Assembly: GCF_002910915.1 (NCBI RefSeq)
Contig: NZ_NEUF01000066.1
Span: 1 to 33,536 of the forward strand
Origin: Streptomyces sp. SM10
GTDB taxonomy: Bacteria > Actinomycetota > Actinomycetes > Streptomycetales > Streptomycetaceae
Reading direction: 5' to 3'
DNA: 33,536 nucleotides
Shown one piece after another: positions 7,901-15,117 of the stretch (position 1 is the first letter of the stretch; each line of letters starts with the position of its first letter). Both the position numbers and the translations under genes were made by a program. Below the pieces are notes generated by a model. The model had not been told where the DNA came from and made no database searches. It was given only the letters and a program-made list of their open reading frames with translations.

Positions 7901-8604
7901 TGCACACCCGTCACCGCGAACCGCAGCTCCTCGGCAACGAATCCACGCTGGAGCGCATGGCCCGGATCCTGGCCGCCCGCAACATCGTCCCGGCCGACGC
8001 CGCGCTGCCGGACGACGCCGAGCCCTTCTCGCCGCTGGACGCTCTGCTCGCCGGGATGCCCCCGCGCTATCAAGCGGCTGTCGCCGACCACCCCACGGTC
8101 CTGGAGTGGGTGCGGAAGGTCACCGACGCGGCCGTCGCCCCCAGCCGTGGAGCCCGACGACAGGTCACCACCGGACCTAGCTTGCTGATGGCCGGGGTCG
8201 TCGGCGCGGGCAAGACGCACCAGGCGTATGGCGCGGTCCGAGCGCTGGTGCAGAGCGGGGTCGGCGCGCGCTGGCGGGCGACCACCGCCGCCGACCTCTA
8301 CGCCGATCTCCGCCCCCGGCCCGGGGTGGACAGTGAGCGGGAGCTGGCGGCCGTCAGCCGGTGCCCGCTGCTGATCATCGACGACCTCGGCGCGGCCAAG
8401 GCGAGCGAGTGGGTCGAGGAGATCACGTACCGGCTGATCAACCGGCGGTACAACTACGAACTCCCCACGCTGATCACGACCAACCTGGCGATCAAGGACC
8501 TGCGTTCCTACCTGGGGGACCGAGTCGCCAGCAGGCTCGCGCAGATGACCACCCGAGTCGAGTTCGAGGCCGTCGACCGCAGACGCCACAGCGCCGCCGC
8601 CTGA
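7900..8604 (+). CDS. DnaC/IstB-like ATPase, helicase loader
   Basis: 234 aa from the ATG at 7900, which overlaps the initiator stop (TGATG) and has GAGGAG 6 bases upstream. The P-loop is GVVGAGKTHQA, Walker B is LLIIDDLGA, sensor 1 is PTLITTNL, and an arginine-finger region DRVASRLAQMT follows, the DnaC/DnaI order. The N-terminal ~85 residues are the variable helicase- or initiator-contacting part. Such proteins load the replicative DnaB helicase at an origin opened by the initiator. Length and motifs are complete. Confidence 0.88.
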   Translation: MHTRHREPQLLGNESTLERMARILAARNIVPADAALPDDAEPFSPLDALLAGMPPRYQAAVADHPTVLEWVRKVTDAAVAPSRGARRQVTTGPSLLMAGVVGAGKTHQAYGAVRALVQSGVGARWRATTAADLYADLRPRPGVDSERELAAVSRCPLLIIDDLGAAKASEWVEEITYRLINRRYNYELPTLITTNLAIKDLRSYLGDRVASRLAQMTTRVEFEAVDRRRHSAAA

Positions 8605-8722
8605 CCCTCCACAGGCCACCCCGCCGGACCACGTCCTCGCAGCGCCGTCCCCCCGGGCACCTACCGCCAGCGCACCTCTCCGCCGACGCCCCTGCGCGCG
8701 GAGAGCGATCGGAGCACCCCGC

Positions 8723-9289
8723 ATGACCAGCACGATGAACGGCCCCGTTCACCACCGTCAGCTCGGCGACCAGACCTGGCAGGCCGACGCCGTCTGCCAG
8801 AGCACCGAGTACAAGCCGGTGGACCCCGAAGTCTTCTTCCCCGAACCCGACGAGACCACCAAGATCGCCACCGCCAAGGCCCTGTGCGGCCAGTGCCCGG
8901 TCCGCCGAACCTGCCTGGACGCCGCTCTCGAAGGGGGTGACACCGACGGGATCCGTGGCGGCCTTACGGAAGAGGAGCGCGGGCCGCTGCACGACAAGCT
9001 CGCCAGCCGCCTCGACTACAGCCGCGTCAATGCCACCATCGCCGGGCGCGACGTGCACCTCACCCGTACGGAGCGCCGCGCGGTCGAGTACGCGGCCTAC
9101 CGCCACGGGGTGAGCGAGCAGCGCCTGGCCTGGCTTCTGAAGGTCACCGAGGAGCACGCCAAAAAGCGATACCGCGAGATCCGCCGGGCCGAGCGCAACC
9201 GAACCCTGAACCAGCCCGCCACGAACACCACATCCCCCGAGACCAGCGGCGAGCGTCTGATCCGCGACGACTTCGGGACGGCGGCATGA
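8723..9289 (+). CDS. WhiB-like iron-sulfur regulator with a C-terminal extension
   Basis: 188 aa; the ATG follows CGGAG at a good distance. The Wbl core has four cysteines: one in WQADAVCQS and three in LCGQCPVRRTC, followed by the turn motif DGIRGGLTEEER. Wbl proteins bind a [4Fe-4S] cluster and usually act with the principal sigma factor. Beyond the core is an unusual extension of about 95 residues containing an HTH-like stretch (RLAWLLKVTEEHAKKRYREI). Element- and phage-borne Wbl proteins are known. Its stop overlaps the start of the DUF2637 gene (ATGA at 9286-9289), so it is co-translated with the mobilisation module. Confidence 0.9.
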   Translation: MTSTMNGPVHHRQLGDQTWQADAVCQSTEYKPVDPEVFFPEPDETTKIATAKALCGQCPVRRTCLDAALEGGDTDGIRGGLTEEERGPLHDKLASRLDYSRVNATIAGRDVHLTRTERRAVEYAAYRHGVSEQRLAWLLKVTEEHAKKRYREIRRAERNRTLNQPATNTTSPETSGERLIRDDFGTAA

Positions 9290-10353
9290 ACATCGCAAGC
9301 GCGTCGAAGACGGCGCACATATCCGGGTGGGACCGCGCGGCTGTCGTAGCCCTCGGGGGCGCGGGATGCGCGCTGTCGTACGACGCCCTGCAGCAGATGG
9401 CCGTCGCCATCCACATCCGAGGCTTCCTTACCTATCTGTTCCCCCTGGTGATCGACGGGTTTATCGCCTACGGCATCCGAGCCCTCCTGGTCCTGCGCAA
9501 CGCACCCCTGCGCGCCCGGCTCTACGTCTGGACACTCTTCGGCACGGCCACCGCGGCCAGCATCTGGGCCAACGCACTTCACGCGGTGCGCATCAACCAG
9601 GACGCGGTCGCCGGCACCGGCCTCCGGCTCGGTGACGCGGTGGTCGCGGTGCTCTCCACCATCGCCCCGCTCGCACTGGCCGGAGCGGTCCACCTCTACA
9701 TCCTCATCGCCCGGGGCCCGGTCAAGGACACTGACCGGCAGAACCTCGGTCAGCCCGGTCACCTCGGTCAGACCGATCGGGGCGACGCCAGCGAGGTCAC
9801 CCGGACCGACCGAGCCGGTCAGCGGCGGTCAGCGGCCGGTCAGGTCAAGTCCGGTCAGTCGGTCACCGCGCTGACCGATCGGCTGCCGCTGTCCCCGACC
9901 GACGAGGAAACCGCCACCCGGTCAGTGACCGGAGACTCGACCCCGGCCACCAGCGGCCAGTCGGTCACCGACCACCGCAACCGGAGCCACGGTGCCCCTG
10001 ACCTGCCGGGACAGGCGGACAAGGGGCGGACGGTCGCTGACCGCCCCGACAGTGCGGCCCCGGTCGGTGGTGGCCAGGGCAGCCCGGCGGTGGTCAGTGC
10101 CCCGCCGGTCACCTCGCCGCCGGTCACTGACCGGGCCGCTCGGCCGACTGGTGACCGGCGTCCTGACCCGGACACCGAGGAGCTGCTGAAGATCGCCCGG
10201 TCGGCGGTCAGGGCCGAGGACAAACTGACCCGCAAGGTGGTCGCCCAGGCGATCCGAGGTCAGCAGATCCCGCTGTCCAGCGACACCCTGACCGCGCTGA
10301 TGGCCCAGCTGCGCGAGCAGCATCGCCAGCCGGTCACCTCCTCCCGGCCCTGA
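9286..10353 (+). CDS. DUF2637-type membrane protein, possible spread/transfer factor
   Basis: 355 aa. Residues about 15-150 contain four hydrophobic segments (AAVVALGGAGCALSYDALQ, FLTYLFPLVIDGFIAYGI, LFGTATAASIWANALHAV, AVLSTIAPLALAGAVHLYIL), the DUF2637 pattern. Residues about 155-290 are a low-complexity tail rich in G, Q, T, D and V. The last ~60 residues (DTEELLKIARSAVRAEDKLTRKVVAQAIRGQ) look like a small helical DNA-binding domain. Membrane proteins of this kind occur next to transfer genes on Streptomyces plasmids and recall Spd spread proteins (inference). The DNA of the tail is packed with GGTCA motifs. Confidence 0.75.
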   Translation: MNIASASKTAHISGWDRAAVVALGGAGCALSYDALQQMAVAIHIRGFLTYLFPLVIDGFIAYGIRALLVLRNAPLRARLYVWTLFGTATAASIWANALHAVRINQDAVAGTGLRLGDAVVAVLSTIAPLALAGAVHLYILIARGPVKDTDRQNLGQPGHLGQTDRGDASEVTRTDRAGQRRSAAGQVKSGQSVTALTDRLPLSPTDEETATRSVTGDSTPATSGQSVTDHRNRSHGAPDLPGQADKGRTVADRPDSAAPVGGGQGSPAVVSAPPVTSPPVTDRAARPTGDRRPDPDTEELLKIARSAVRAEDKLTRKVVAQAIRGQQIPLSSDTLTALMAQLREQHRQPVTSSRP

Positions 10354-10401
10354 CCGAACCTCTACGGAGCGGGTGACCAAGCCGGTCACCACGGCTGGTC
10401 A
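9732..10401. repeat. Dense array of GGTCA/TGACC motifs
   Basis: By hand count about 20 GGTCA and 12 TGACC copies, most extended to CGGTCA or TGACCG, lie in 670 bp. Base composition predicts about one. They occur in all three codon phases of the overlying gene (as GQ, VT and RS codon pairs) and continue past its stop codon into the hairpin at 10367-10408, so the repeat is a DNA property rather than a protein one. Confidence 0.75.
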
Positions 10402-10408
10402 CCCGCTC
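10367..10408. terminator. Strong hairpin after the DUF2637 gene (terminator or protein-binding site)
   Basis: GAGCGGGTGACCA (10367-10379) pairs perfectly with TGGTCACCCGCTC (10396-10408). Inside, after a bulged A, GCC pairs with GGC around a 9-base loop. It begins 14 bp after the stop codon. No U-run follows, as is common in Streptomyces. Because the stem is built from the GGTCA motif it may instead belong to the motif array. Confidence 0.55.
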
Positions 10409-10455
10409 TGTATGTCTCCGAGACACCCCGCCACAGCAGAAGCGGAGAGCACCCG

Positions 10456-10680
10456 ATGCGTACTCACCCGGCCACGCCTGCCGAAGTCGACTCCTGGCTG
10501 ACCGTCCTGCACCAGCACGGACACCTCCACCGCGCCCAGTCCGGCCCCGACACCACCTGGATCGTGCAACGCGAGCAGCACGACCGGCCCTGGACCCTGC
10601 ACCACCCCGTCCTGGCCATGGACTGGATCGAGGAACTCGTCCGCGAAATCCAGCAGCAGGACCCGGAGACGAGCCGGTGA
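10456..10680 (+). CDS. Small hypothetical protein upstream of mobC
   Basis: 74 aa from an ATG preceded by GGAGAG at 8 bases. It is compact and histidine/tryptophan-rich (VDSWLTVLHQHGHLHRAQ, then WTLHHPVLAMDWIEELV) with a C-terminal helix. No known domain was recognised. Its stop overlaps the GTG of mobC (GTGA at 10677-10680), so the two are translationally coupled, and a role in the relaxosome or its regulation is possible from position only. The DUF2637 gene lies 102 bp upstream, separated by a strong hairpin. Confidence 0.65.
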   Translation: MRTHPATPAEVDSWLTVLHQHGHLHRAQSGPDTTWIVQREQHDRPWTLHHPVLAMDWIEELVREIQQQDPETSR

Positions 10681-11342
10681 ACACCAACGACCCGGTGGCC
10701 ACCCCCGCTGGACAGCAGCGTGACCCCACCACGGCTCCTGGCGGAGCAAGCTATCGCGTACGACGGTCCTACGGTCCGTCGTACGCACTTGCCCCCGCCC
10801 AGGAGGGCGGGGGAAGCCCGGCTGGCCCCCGAGCGAGGGCGCACGGGGACCAGCCGGGCGACCGGCACCAGGGAGCGCTGGTCACCGGGGGAGAAGCAGA
10901 TGACCCTGCCGACCGCGAGCAGCCGAGCCTGAGCACGACCGCCTTCCCCGACCGCACCCCGCGCCGCCGTAGCCGCAACCCGAGCGAGCGCGCCCGCAAG
11001 ACGACCACCCGCCTCTCCGACACCGAGAAAGCCGAGATCACCGACGCCGCCACCCAGCGCGGCGTCACCGTCGCCCGCTTCCTCGCCACCGCCAGCCTGA
11101 GCGCCGCCCGCGGACGCGCCGCCGTGCACAGCAACGACCAGCTCGACACCGCGATCGACGAACTCGCCGCTCTACGCACCGCGCTGGCCCGGATCGGCAA
11201 CAACATCAACCAGATCGCCTTCGTCCTCAACAGCGGTGGCCAGCCGCGCGCCAGTGAACTCGAACACGCGCTGGGCACGCTGACCGGACTTCTCGCCCGC
11301 GTCGATGACGCGGCGAACGACCTGGTGACCCGGCGGCTGTGA
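10677..11342 (+). CDS. mobC: MobC-family relaxosome accessory protein
   Basis: 221 aa from a GTG overlapping the previous stop; no other in-frame start precedes the conserved part. Residues about 100-220 are the MobC domain: basic RKTTTRLSDTEKAEITDAA (ribbon-helix-helix-like), then VARFLATASL and the signature LARIGNNINQIAFVLNSGG. The first ~90 residues are low-complexity and show no recognisable domain, and the DNA there folds into three hairpins, so that part may be constrained as oriT. MobC proteins help the relaxase open and bind oriT. Its stop overlaps the relaxase start (TGATG). Confidence 0.85.
   Translation: MNTNDPVATPAGQQRDPTTAPGGASYRVRRSYGPSYALAPAQEGGGSPAGPRARAHGDQPGDRHQGALVTGGEADDPADREQPSLSTTAFPDRTPRRRSRNPSERARKTTTRLSDTEKAEITDAATQRGVTVARFLATASLSAARGRAAVHSNDQLDTAIDELAALRTALARIGNNINQIAFVLNSGGQPRASELEHALGTLTGLLARVDDAANDLVTRRL
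10746..10859. other. Candidate oriT: three consecutive inverted repeats in the 5' end of mobC
   Basis: Repeat 1: GCGTACGACGG (10756-10766) and CCGTCGTACGC (10776-10786), extended by GCAAG/CTTGC outside. Repeat 2: CCCCCGCCC (10792-10800) and GGGCGGGGG (10805-10813) with loop AGGA. Repeat 3: 10816-10830 and 10845-10859, 14 of 15 pairs, built on GCCCGGCTGG/CCAGCCGGGC. They lie immediately upstream of the MobC domain and relaxase. The nick position is not identified. Confidence 0.5.
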
Positions 11343-13114
11343 TGGTTCCCGACATCGGACGCGGCTCCCGCACCCACGGCCTCCTCGTCTACCTGTACGG
11401 CCCCGGACGGCGCGAGGAGCACACCGACGCGCACCTCGTCGGCTCCTGGGACGGCTTCGCCCCTGACCCCGGCCGCGACACCGGCCTCGACCCCGACCCG
11501 AAGGTCACCCTCGCCCGGCTCACCGCCGCCCTGGACCTGCGGGTCAAGCAGGCCGGCGACCGCGCGCCCGCCAAGCACGTCTGGCACTGTTCGGTCCGTA
11601 CCGCCCCCGGGGACCGGCGGCTGGACGACGAGGAGTGGAACGCCGTCGCCCAGCGCATCGTCCACGCCACCGGCATCGCCCCGGCCGGAGACCCCGACGG
11701 CTGCCGGTGGATCGCCGTCCGCCACGCGGAGGACCACATCCACATCGTCGCCACCCTCGTACGCGGCGACCTGCGCAACCCGCGCCTGAACTACGACTTC
11801 AACAAGGCCCAGGCCGAATGCCGCCGCATCGAGAAGGAGATGGGCCTGCGGCGCCTGAACGCCGGCGACGGAACCGCAGCGAAGAATCCCAGCAGCGCCG
11901 AGAAGTTCAAGGCCGAGCGCACCGGCCGCCCGGAGACCTCGCGCGAGACGCTCCGTGAGGCCGTTCGTCGAGCCGTGGCGGGAGCGGATTCGGAAGAGGA
12001 GTTCTTCACGCGGCTCCGAGAGGCGGGGGTGCGGGTGAAGCTGCGGCACGCTCCGTCCGGTGACGCGCTCGGCTACAACGTGGCCCTGCCCGGCGACCGC
12101 AACCGCGACGGAGACCCGGTCTGGTACCCCGGCTCCAAACTGGCCCCCGACCTTTCCCTTCCGAAGATCCGCCTACGCCTCACCGACGGGGCCGCCGAGC
12201 CGAGCGCGCCCGCGGTCACCGCTGACCGGACGTACTGGTCACCGCCCGCCCGGCAACGACGCAACGCAGTCGTCATCGCCGAGCGCTCGGCCACGCTCCT
12301 GGAACGCGACGAGGACGGCGAGGCCGCCGCCCAGCTCGTCGGCGTCGGAGAACTCCTCGACGCGGTGGCCCAGACCTCACCGGCCACCACCCGCGCCGAG
12401 CTGGCCGCCGCAGCTCGCGCCTTCGAGCGGGCGACCCGCAGTCATGTCCGCGCAGAACGCGCCGACACCAGGGCTCTCCGCTCAGCCGCCCGGGGCATTG
12501 TCCAGGCCGGCGGAGCGCTCGGCCGAGGCGAGGACGGCGGCACCACCGCCATGCTCGTCTCCACCCTCGTCCTGGTCACCCTCGCCGCCGCCCGCTGGCA
12601 CTCCGCGCGCGGACACGCCCAGCAGGCCCACGCCTCCCGACAAGCAGCCGTGTACCTGCGCACCGCCTACCGGCAGGCCGCTGCCACCCCTATGCGAGTG
12701 CTGCACGACCAAGGTCGGGCCCTTCCAGAAGCCCAGCGCCGCACGCACGAAGCCAGCCTTCGCGCCGTCCTGCCGGAGAAGGTCGTGCAGGCAGAGGGCA
12801 TGGAAGCGAGGACCGACGCCTTGATCGCCACCCTCGCCCAGGCCGAGCGGGCAGGCCACGACTCCGAAGCCCTCCTGCGCCAGGCCATCGACATGCGCGA
12901 ACTCGACAGCGCCGATGACGTGAACGACGTCCTGGTCTGGCGCCTGCGGCGCATCGCCCAGCTCCCGGCACATCCGGGCGAAGGTGCCCGTCGGTCGCAG
13001 GCCGCCACCCGCCAGGCCACCACGCCGAGCAGCCGCACCAGCGAACGGAACGCGACGGCAGCCGCACCGCTCGGGACTGTTCAAGACCCCAACCGCCGCT
13101 CGCCACGTCGCTGA
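11342..13114 (+). CDS. Relaxase / mobilisation nuclease (HUH, MobA/VirD2-like)
   Basis: 590 aa from the ATG overlapping the mobC stop; a GTG one codon earlier is possible. Candidate catalytic tyrosines are Y17 and Y19 in LLVYLYGPGR. The metal-binding HUH motif is AEDHIHIVATL at about residues 129-138, with the preceding KHVWHCSVRT strand. Relaxases nick oriT and stay covalently bound to the transferred strand. The long C-terminal part is alanine- and arginine-rich helical. It contains one hydrophobic stretch at about residues 400-418 (TAMLVSTLVLVTLAAARW) that looks like a membrane segment, unusual for a relaxase. Confidence 0.88.
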   Translation: MVPDIGRGSRTHGLLVYLYGPGRREEHTDAHLVGSWDGFAPDPGRDTGLDPDPKVTLARLTAALDLRVKQAGDRAPAKHVWHCSVRTAPGDRRLDDEEWNAVAQRIVHATGIAPAGDPDGCRWIAVRHAEDHIHIVATLVRGDLRNPRLNYDFNKAQAECRRIEKEMGLRRLNAGDGTAAKNPSSAEKFKAERTGRPETSRETLREAVRRAVAGADSEEEFFTRLREAGVRVKLRHAPSGDALGYNVALPGDRNRDGDPVWYPGSKLAPDLSLPKIRLRLTDGAAEPSAPAVTADRTYWSPPARQRRNAVVIAERSATLLERDEDGEAAAQLVGVGELLDAVAQTSPATTRAELAAAARAFERATRSHVRAERADTRALRSAARGIVQAGGALGRGEDGGTTAMLVSTLVLVTLAAARWHSARGHAQQAHASRQAAVYLRTAYRQAAATPMRVLHDQGRALPEAQRRTHEASLRAVLPEKVVQAEGMEARTDALIATLAQAERAGHDSEALLRQAIDMRELDSADDVNDVLVWRLRRIAQLPAHPGEGARRSQAATRQATTPSSRTSERNATAAAPLGTVQDPNRRSPRR

Positions 13115-13229
13115 CCAGGTCGAACCGGTAGCCGACCATCGACCGAGCGGACGCCGCGAAATGTATGGACAGCCGGTTCCACCGGCTGTTACGGATGAAG
13201 ACAGGACCGACAACCGGGAGATGACGCTC

Positions 13230-13625
13230 GTGCTCAGAACCACCACCCGCACCACGGAGCCGGCACCTGCGCTGCCCGTCCTCCTCACTGGTACCGACCC
13301 GCTGCTGCAGCTCCAGGCCGAGACGCGGCCCGCCGACGGACCCGGGGCGATTCGCTGCGTCGGCCACTCACGCGAACTCGCTCTCGGGGGCATCCCCGTG
13401 ATGTGCTCCGCCTGCCGTGCCCGACGCGACTGGCTGCTCATCAACCACGGGCGCAACGTCTGGGTCCGCTGCCGGTGCGGCAACCAGTGGCTCGAGCCCG
13501 AGATCAGCCGCGCCGACTTCGACGCGCTGGTCGGCGGCCCGCACGGGACGACCTACCCGAGTGTCGAGGCGGGCTTGGCTGCGCTTGGCTTCGACGGCGT
13601 CTTCGCCGGCATCTACCTGGCGTAG
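13230..13625 (+). CDS. Small zinc-ribbon-like protein
   Basis: 131 aa from a GTG with GGGAG 9 bases upstream; the ATG at 13221 sits directly against that site and is less likely. The middle holds CSAC and, 20-odd residues later, CRCG (MCSACRARRDW, then VWVRCRCGNQW), four cysteines arranged like a zinc ribbon. The C-terminus reads ISRADFDALVGG, then a short helical part. No catalytic motif was seen. It follows the relaxase by 115 bp and ends the plus-strand mobilisation module before a strong terminator. Nucleic-acid or protein binding is the likely role; the function is unknown. Confidence 0.7.
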   Translation: MLRTTTRTTEPAPALPVLLTGTDPLLQLQAETRPADGPGAIRCVGHSRELALGGIPVMCSACRARRDWLLINHGRNVWVRCRCGNQWLEPEISRADFDALVGGPHGTTYPSVEAGLAALGFDGVFAGIYLA

Positions 13626-13636
13626 ACGAGTGCCAG

Positions 13637-13690
13637 ACTGAACGCTGAGGGGCGCCACCGACGCATCGGTGGCGCCCCTCAGCGTTCAGT
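13637..13690. terminator. Terminator with a perfect 25-bp stem
   Basis: 13637-13661 pairs perfectly with 13666-13690 around the loop CGCA; the stem starts ACTGAACGCT. It begins 11 bp after the zinc-ribbon gene stop. The symmetry lets it act in both directions. No U-tract, as usual in Streptomyces. Confidence 0.85.
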
Positions 13691-14037
13691 TGCGGTCAGC
13701 AACGTTCGGTGTTCTTGAGTAACCTGCCCCGAAAGTCGTACCCGGCCCTCGTCCTCACCTTGGACATGACCTTCCCACCAGCCGAGTGGAGGATCACCTC
13801 CTCCGCCGTAGCTTCACCGGTGTGGACCTCGGCCTGGGCCCCTCCCGTACTCAAGAGGAGGGGACGCTTTGCCCTCGGAGGTCGGTGCCGGTCCCTCTCC
13901 ACCGTCTCGGCGGGATATACGGCAGGTGTTCATGTCCATGAAATGGAGCGGGGGTGCATGGACGAGGGAGAACCACTCCACCCGCACGCTCGTCCTATTC
14001 TACGGGGCATCAGCCGACCAGGACGAGGGGGCAACGC
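13691..14037. other. Gene-poor gap between mobilisation and toxin modules
   Basis: 347 bp. A 68-codon minus-strand frame (13902-13696) exists but has no recognisable product. A 7-bp stem CCCCTCC/GGAGGGG lies at 13839-13863. The end of the gap carries GAGGGGG (14025-14031), the ribosome site of the next gene. No tRNA or attachment site was recognised. The promoter of the toxin operon presumably lies here. Confidence 0.4.
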
Positions 14038-14460
14038 GTGGGACAGCCGAGGACGATGCTCGCCCAACGAATATCCGAGCAAAGGGCGGGAGTTGGCAAT
14101 GCGCAGGCGTTGGTGGGTGAGATGCGGCGCACTGTTCTCCTGGTCCCATCGGTGGGGCCGGGTCTGTGGAGTGCCCGATCGGGCGGTGTTCGGTGGATCT
14201 GTGCGTTCACGGACGATGTGGCGCTGGCCCGCTTCGCCATTCACCACGGTTCGGGTGATCGTCTGATGGACTACGTCGCGCTCCTCGGGGCGCGGATCGT
14301 GGACGAGTTCGTGCCGGCCTTGGACGAGCCCGGCGGACTCGCAGTGGACATCGCCAACGAGGACGGGGCGATGTTCTTCCCGCCGGTCACAGGAATTGTC
14401 CCGGACAGCGTCGCAGTCGACGCAGGCGCCGCGGAGAAGGTACGCAGCCATGGGCACTGA
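14038..14460 (+). CDS. SseB-like protein heading the toxin operon
   Basis: 140 aa from the GTG at 14038, with GAGGGGG 6 bases upstream. The core (RTVLLVPSVG, GVRWICAFTDDVALARFA, GGLAVDIANEDGAMFFPP) matches the SseB N-terminal-type fold found in many Streptomyces proteins near secretion and toxin genes. No transmembrane segment or signal peptide. Its 3' end overlaps the next gene by 11 bp, so it belongs to the same operon as the RHS protein. A chaperone or adaptor role in toxin delivery is inference; the molecular function of actinobacterial SseB-like proteins is not settled. Confidence 0.7.
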   Translation: MGQPRTMLAQRISEQRAGVGNAQALVGEMRRTVLLVPSVGPGLWSARSGGVRWICAFTDDVALARFAIHHGSGDRLMDYVALLGARIVDEFVPALDEPGGLAVDIANEDGAMFFPPVTGIVPDSVAVDAGAAEKVRSHGH

Positions 14461-15115
14461 CGAAGCGAACCTGGCCTTTGACCAGGCGTCGGTCGCGAAG
14501 TTCACGAAAGGCGTAGGCGCGACGATCGATCAGCTCGGCGAACTCGGCGGCGCCACCGGGTCGGTGATGGGCAAGGGGTTCTCGGGTCTGGCCATGACGG
14601 GAATGGAGGCCGGGCACCACGGGCTGTCGGTGGACTTCGAGGATTTCTGCGAGCGGTGGGAGTGGGGCGTGCGTGCCCTGGTGAGCGACGCGAGCGAGCT
14701 CGCATCGCGCCTCGGGCTGGCGGCGGGCACACAGTGGGAGCACGACCAGTACGTCGAGGGCTCGCTGAAAGTCGGCGTCAATGCCGTGATGGGCGGCAAC
14801 CCGCATGCAAGTGAGGAGGACATCACCCAGCAGAACTGGGGTGACATCTTCACTCCCGACTACCTGGACCCGGACTGGAGCGCCGAGTCGTTCGAGAAGG
14901 CCGGCCAGGACATGGAGCAAACCTGGAAGGACACCGGACGCACCGTTCTTACCGAGGGGCAGGGTGGTCGGCAGTCGGAGAGGCTCAAGGACGAGCTCGG
15001 CCTCAGTGACGGCCAGTGGGACCGGGCGCTGGACGACACGTTCGGGCCGTCGCCCGAGGAACGTGCCCAGCAGGCACAACGACAGGGCGACTCGGACACG
15101 GGCGGGGGCGGCTGA
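14450..15115 (+). CDS. Helical partner protein of the RHS toxin
   Basis: 221 aa from the ATG at 14450, with GGAGAAGG 9 bases upstream. The protein is helical and acidic, with a glycine-rich centre (GVGATIDQLGELGGATGSVMG), a WXG-like tryptophan region (DFEDFCERWEWGVRALV), and a disordered tail ending in glycines. No signal peptide. It lies two bases before the RHS gene and overlaps the SseB-like gene. Size and position resemble the ESX/type VII co-secreted partners of LXG/WXG toxins in actinobacteria; this is inference, because the canonical 100-residue WXG100 shape is not clear. Confidence 0.6.
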   Translation: MGTDEANLAFDQASVAKFTKGVGATIDQLGELGGATGSVMGKGFSGLAMTGMEAGHHGLSVDFEDFCERWEWGVRALVSDASELASRLGLAAGTQWEHDQYVEGSLKVGVNAVMGGNPHASEEDITQQNWGDIFTPDYLDPDWSAESFEKAGQDMEQTWKDTGRTVLTEGQGGRQSERLKDELGLSDGQWDRALDDTFGPSPEERAQQAQRQGDSDTGGGG

Positions 15116-15117
15116 GG

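Noticed and set aside
10160..10670. GACCCGGA 8-mers (10165 and 10660), matching the repeat recognised by pSVH1-type TraB
   Set aside because: The word also occurs in coding regions elsewhere in the window (14867 and the YDPETG codons near 19300), as expected at this GC content. There is no cluster and no TraB gene.
13696..13902. A 68-codon minus-strand frame after the 25-bp terminator
   Set aside because: No ribosome site or recognised family, and a run of basic and alanine-rich residues typical of chance frames in high GC. It is described as part of a gap instead.
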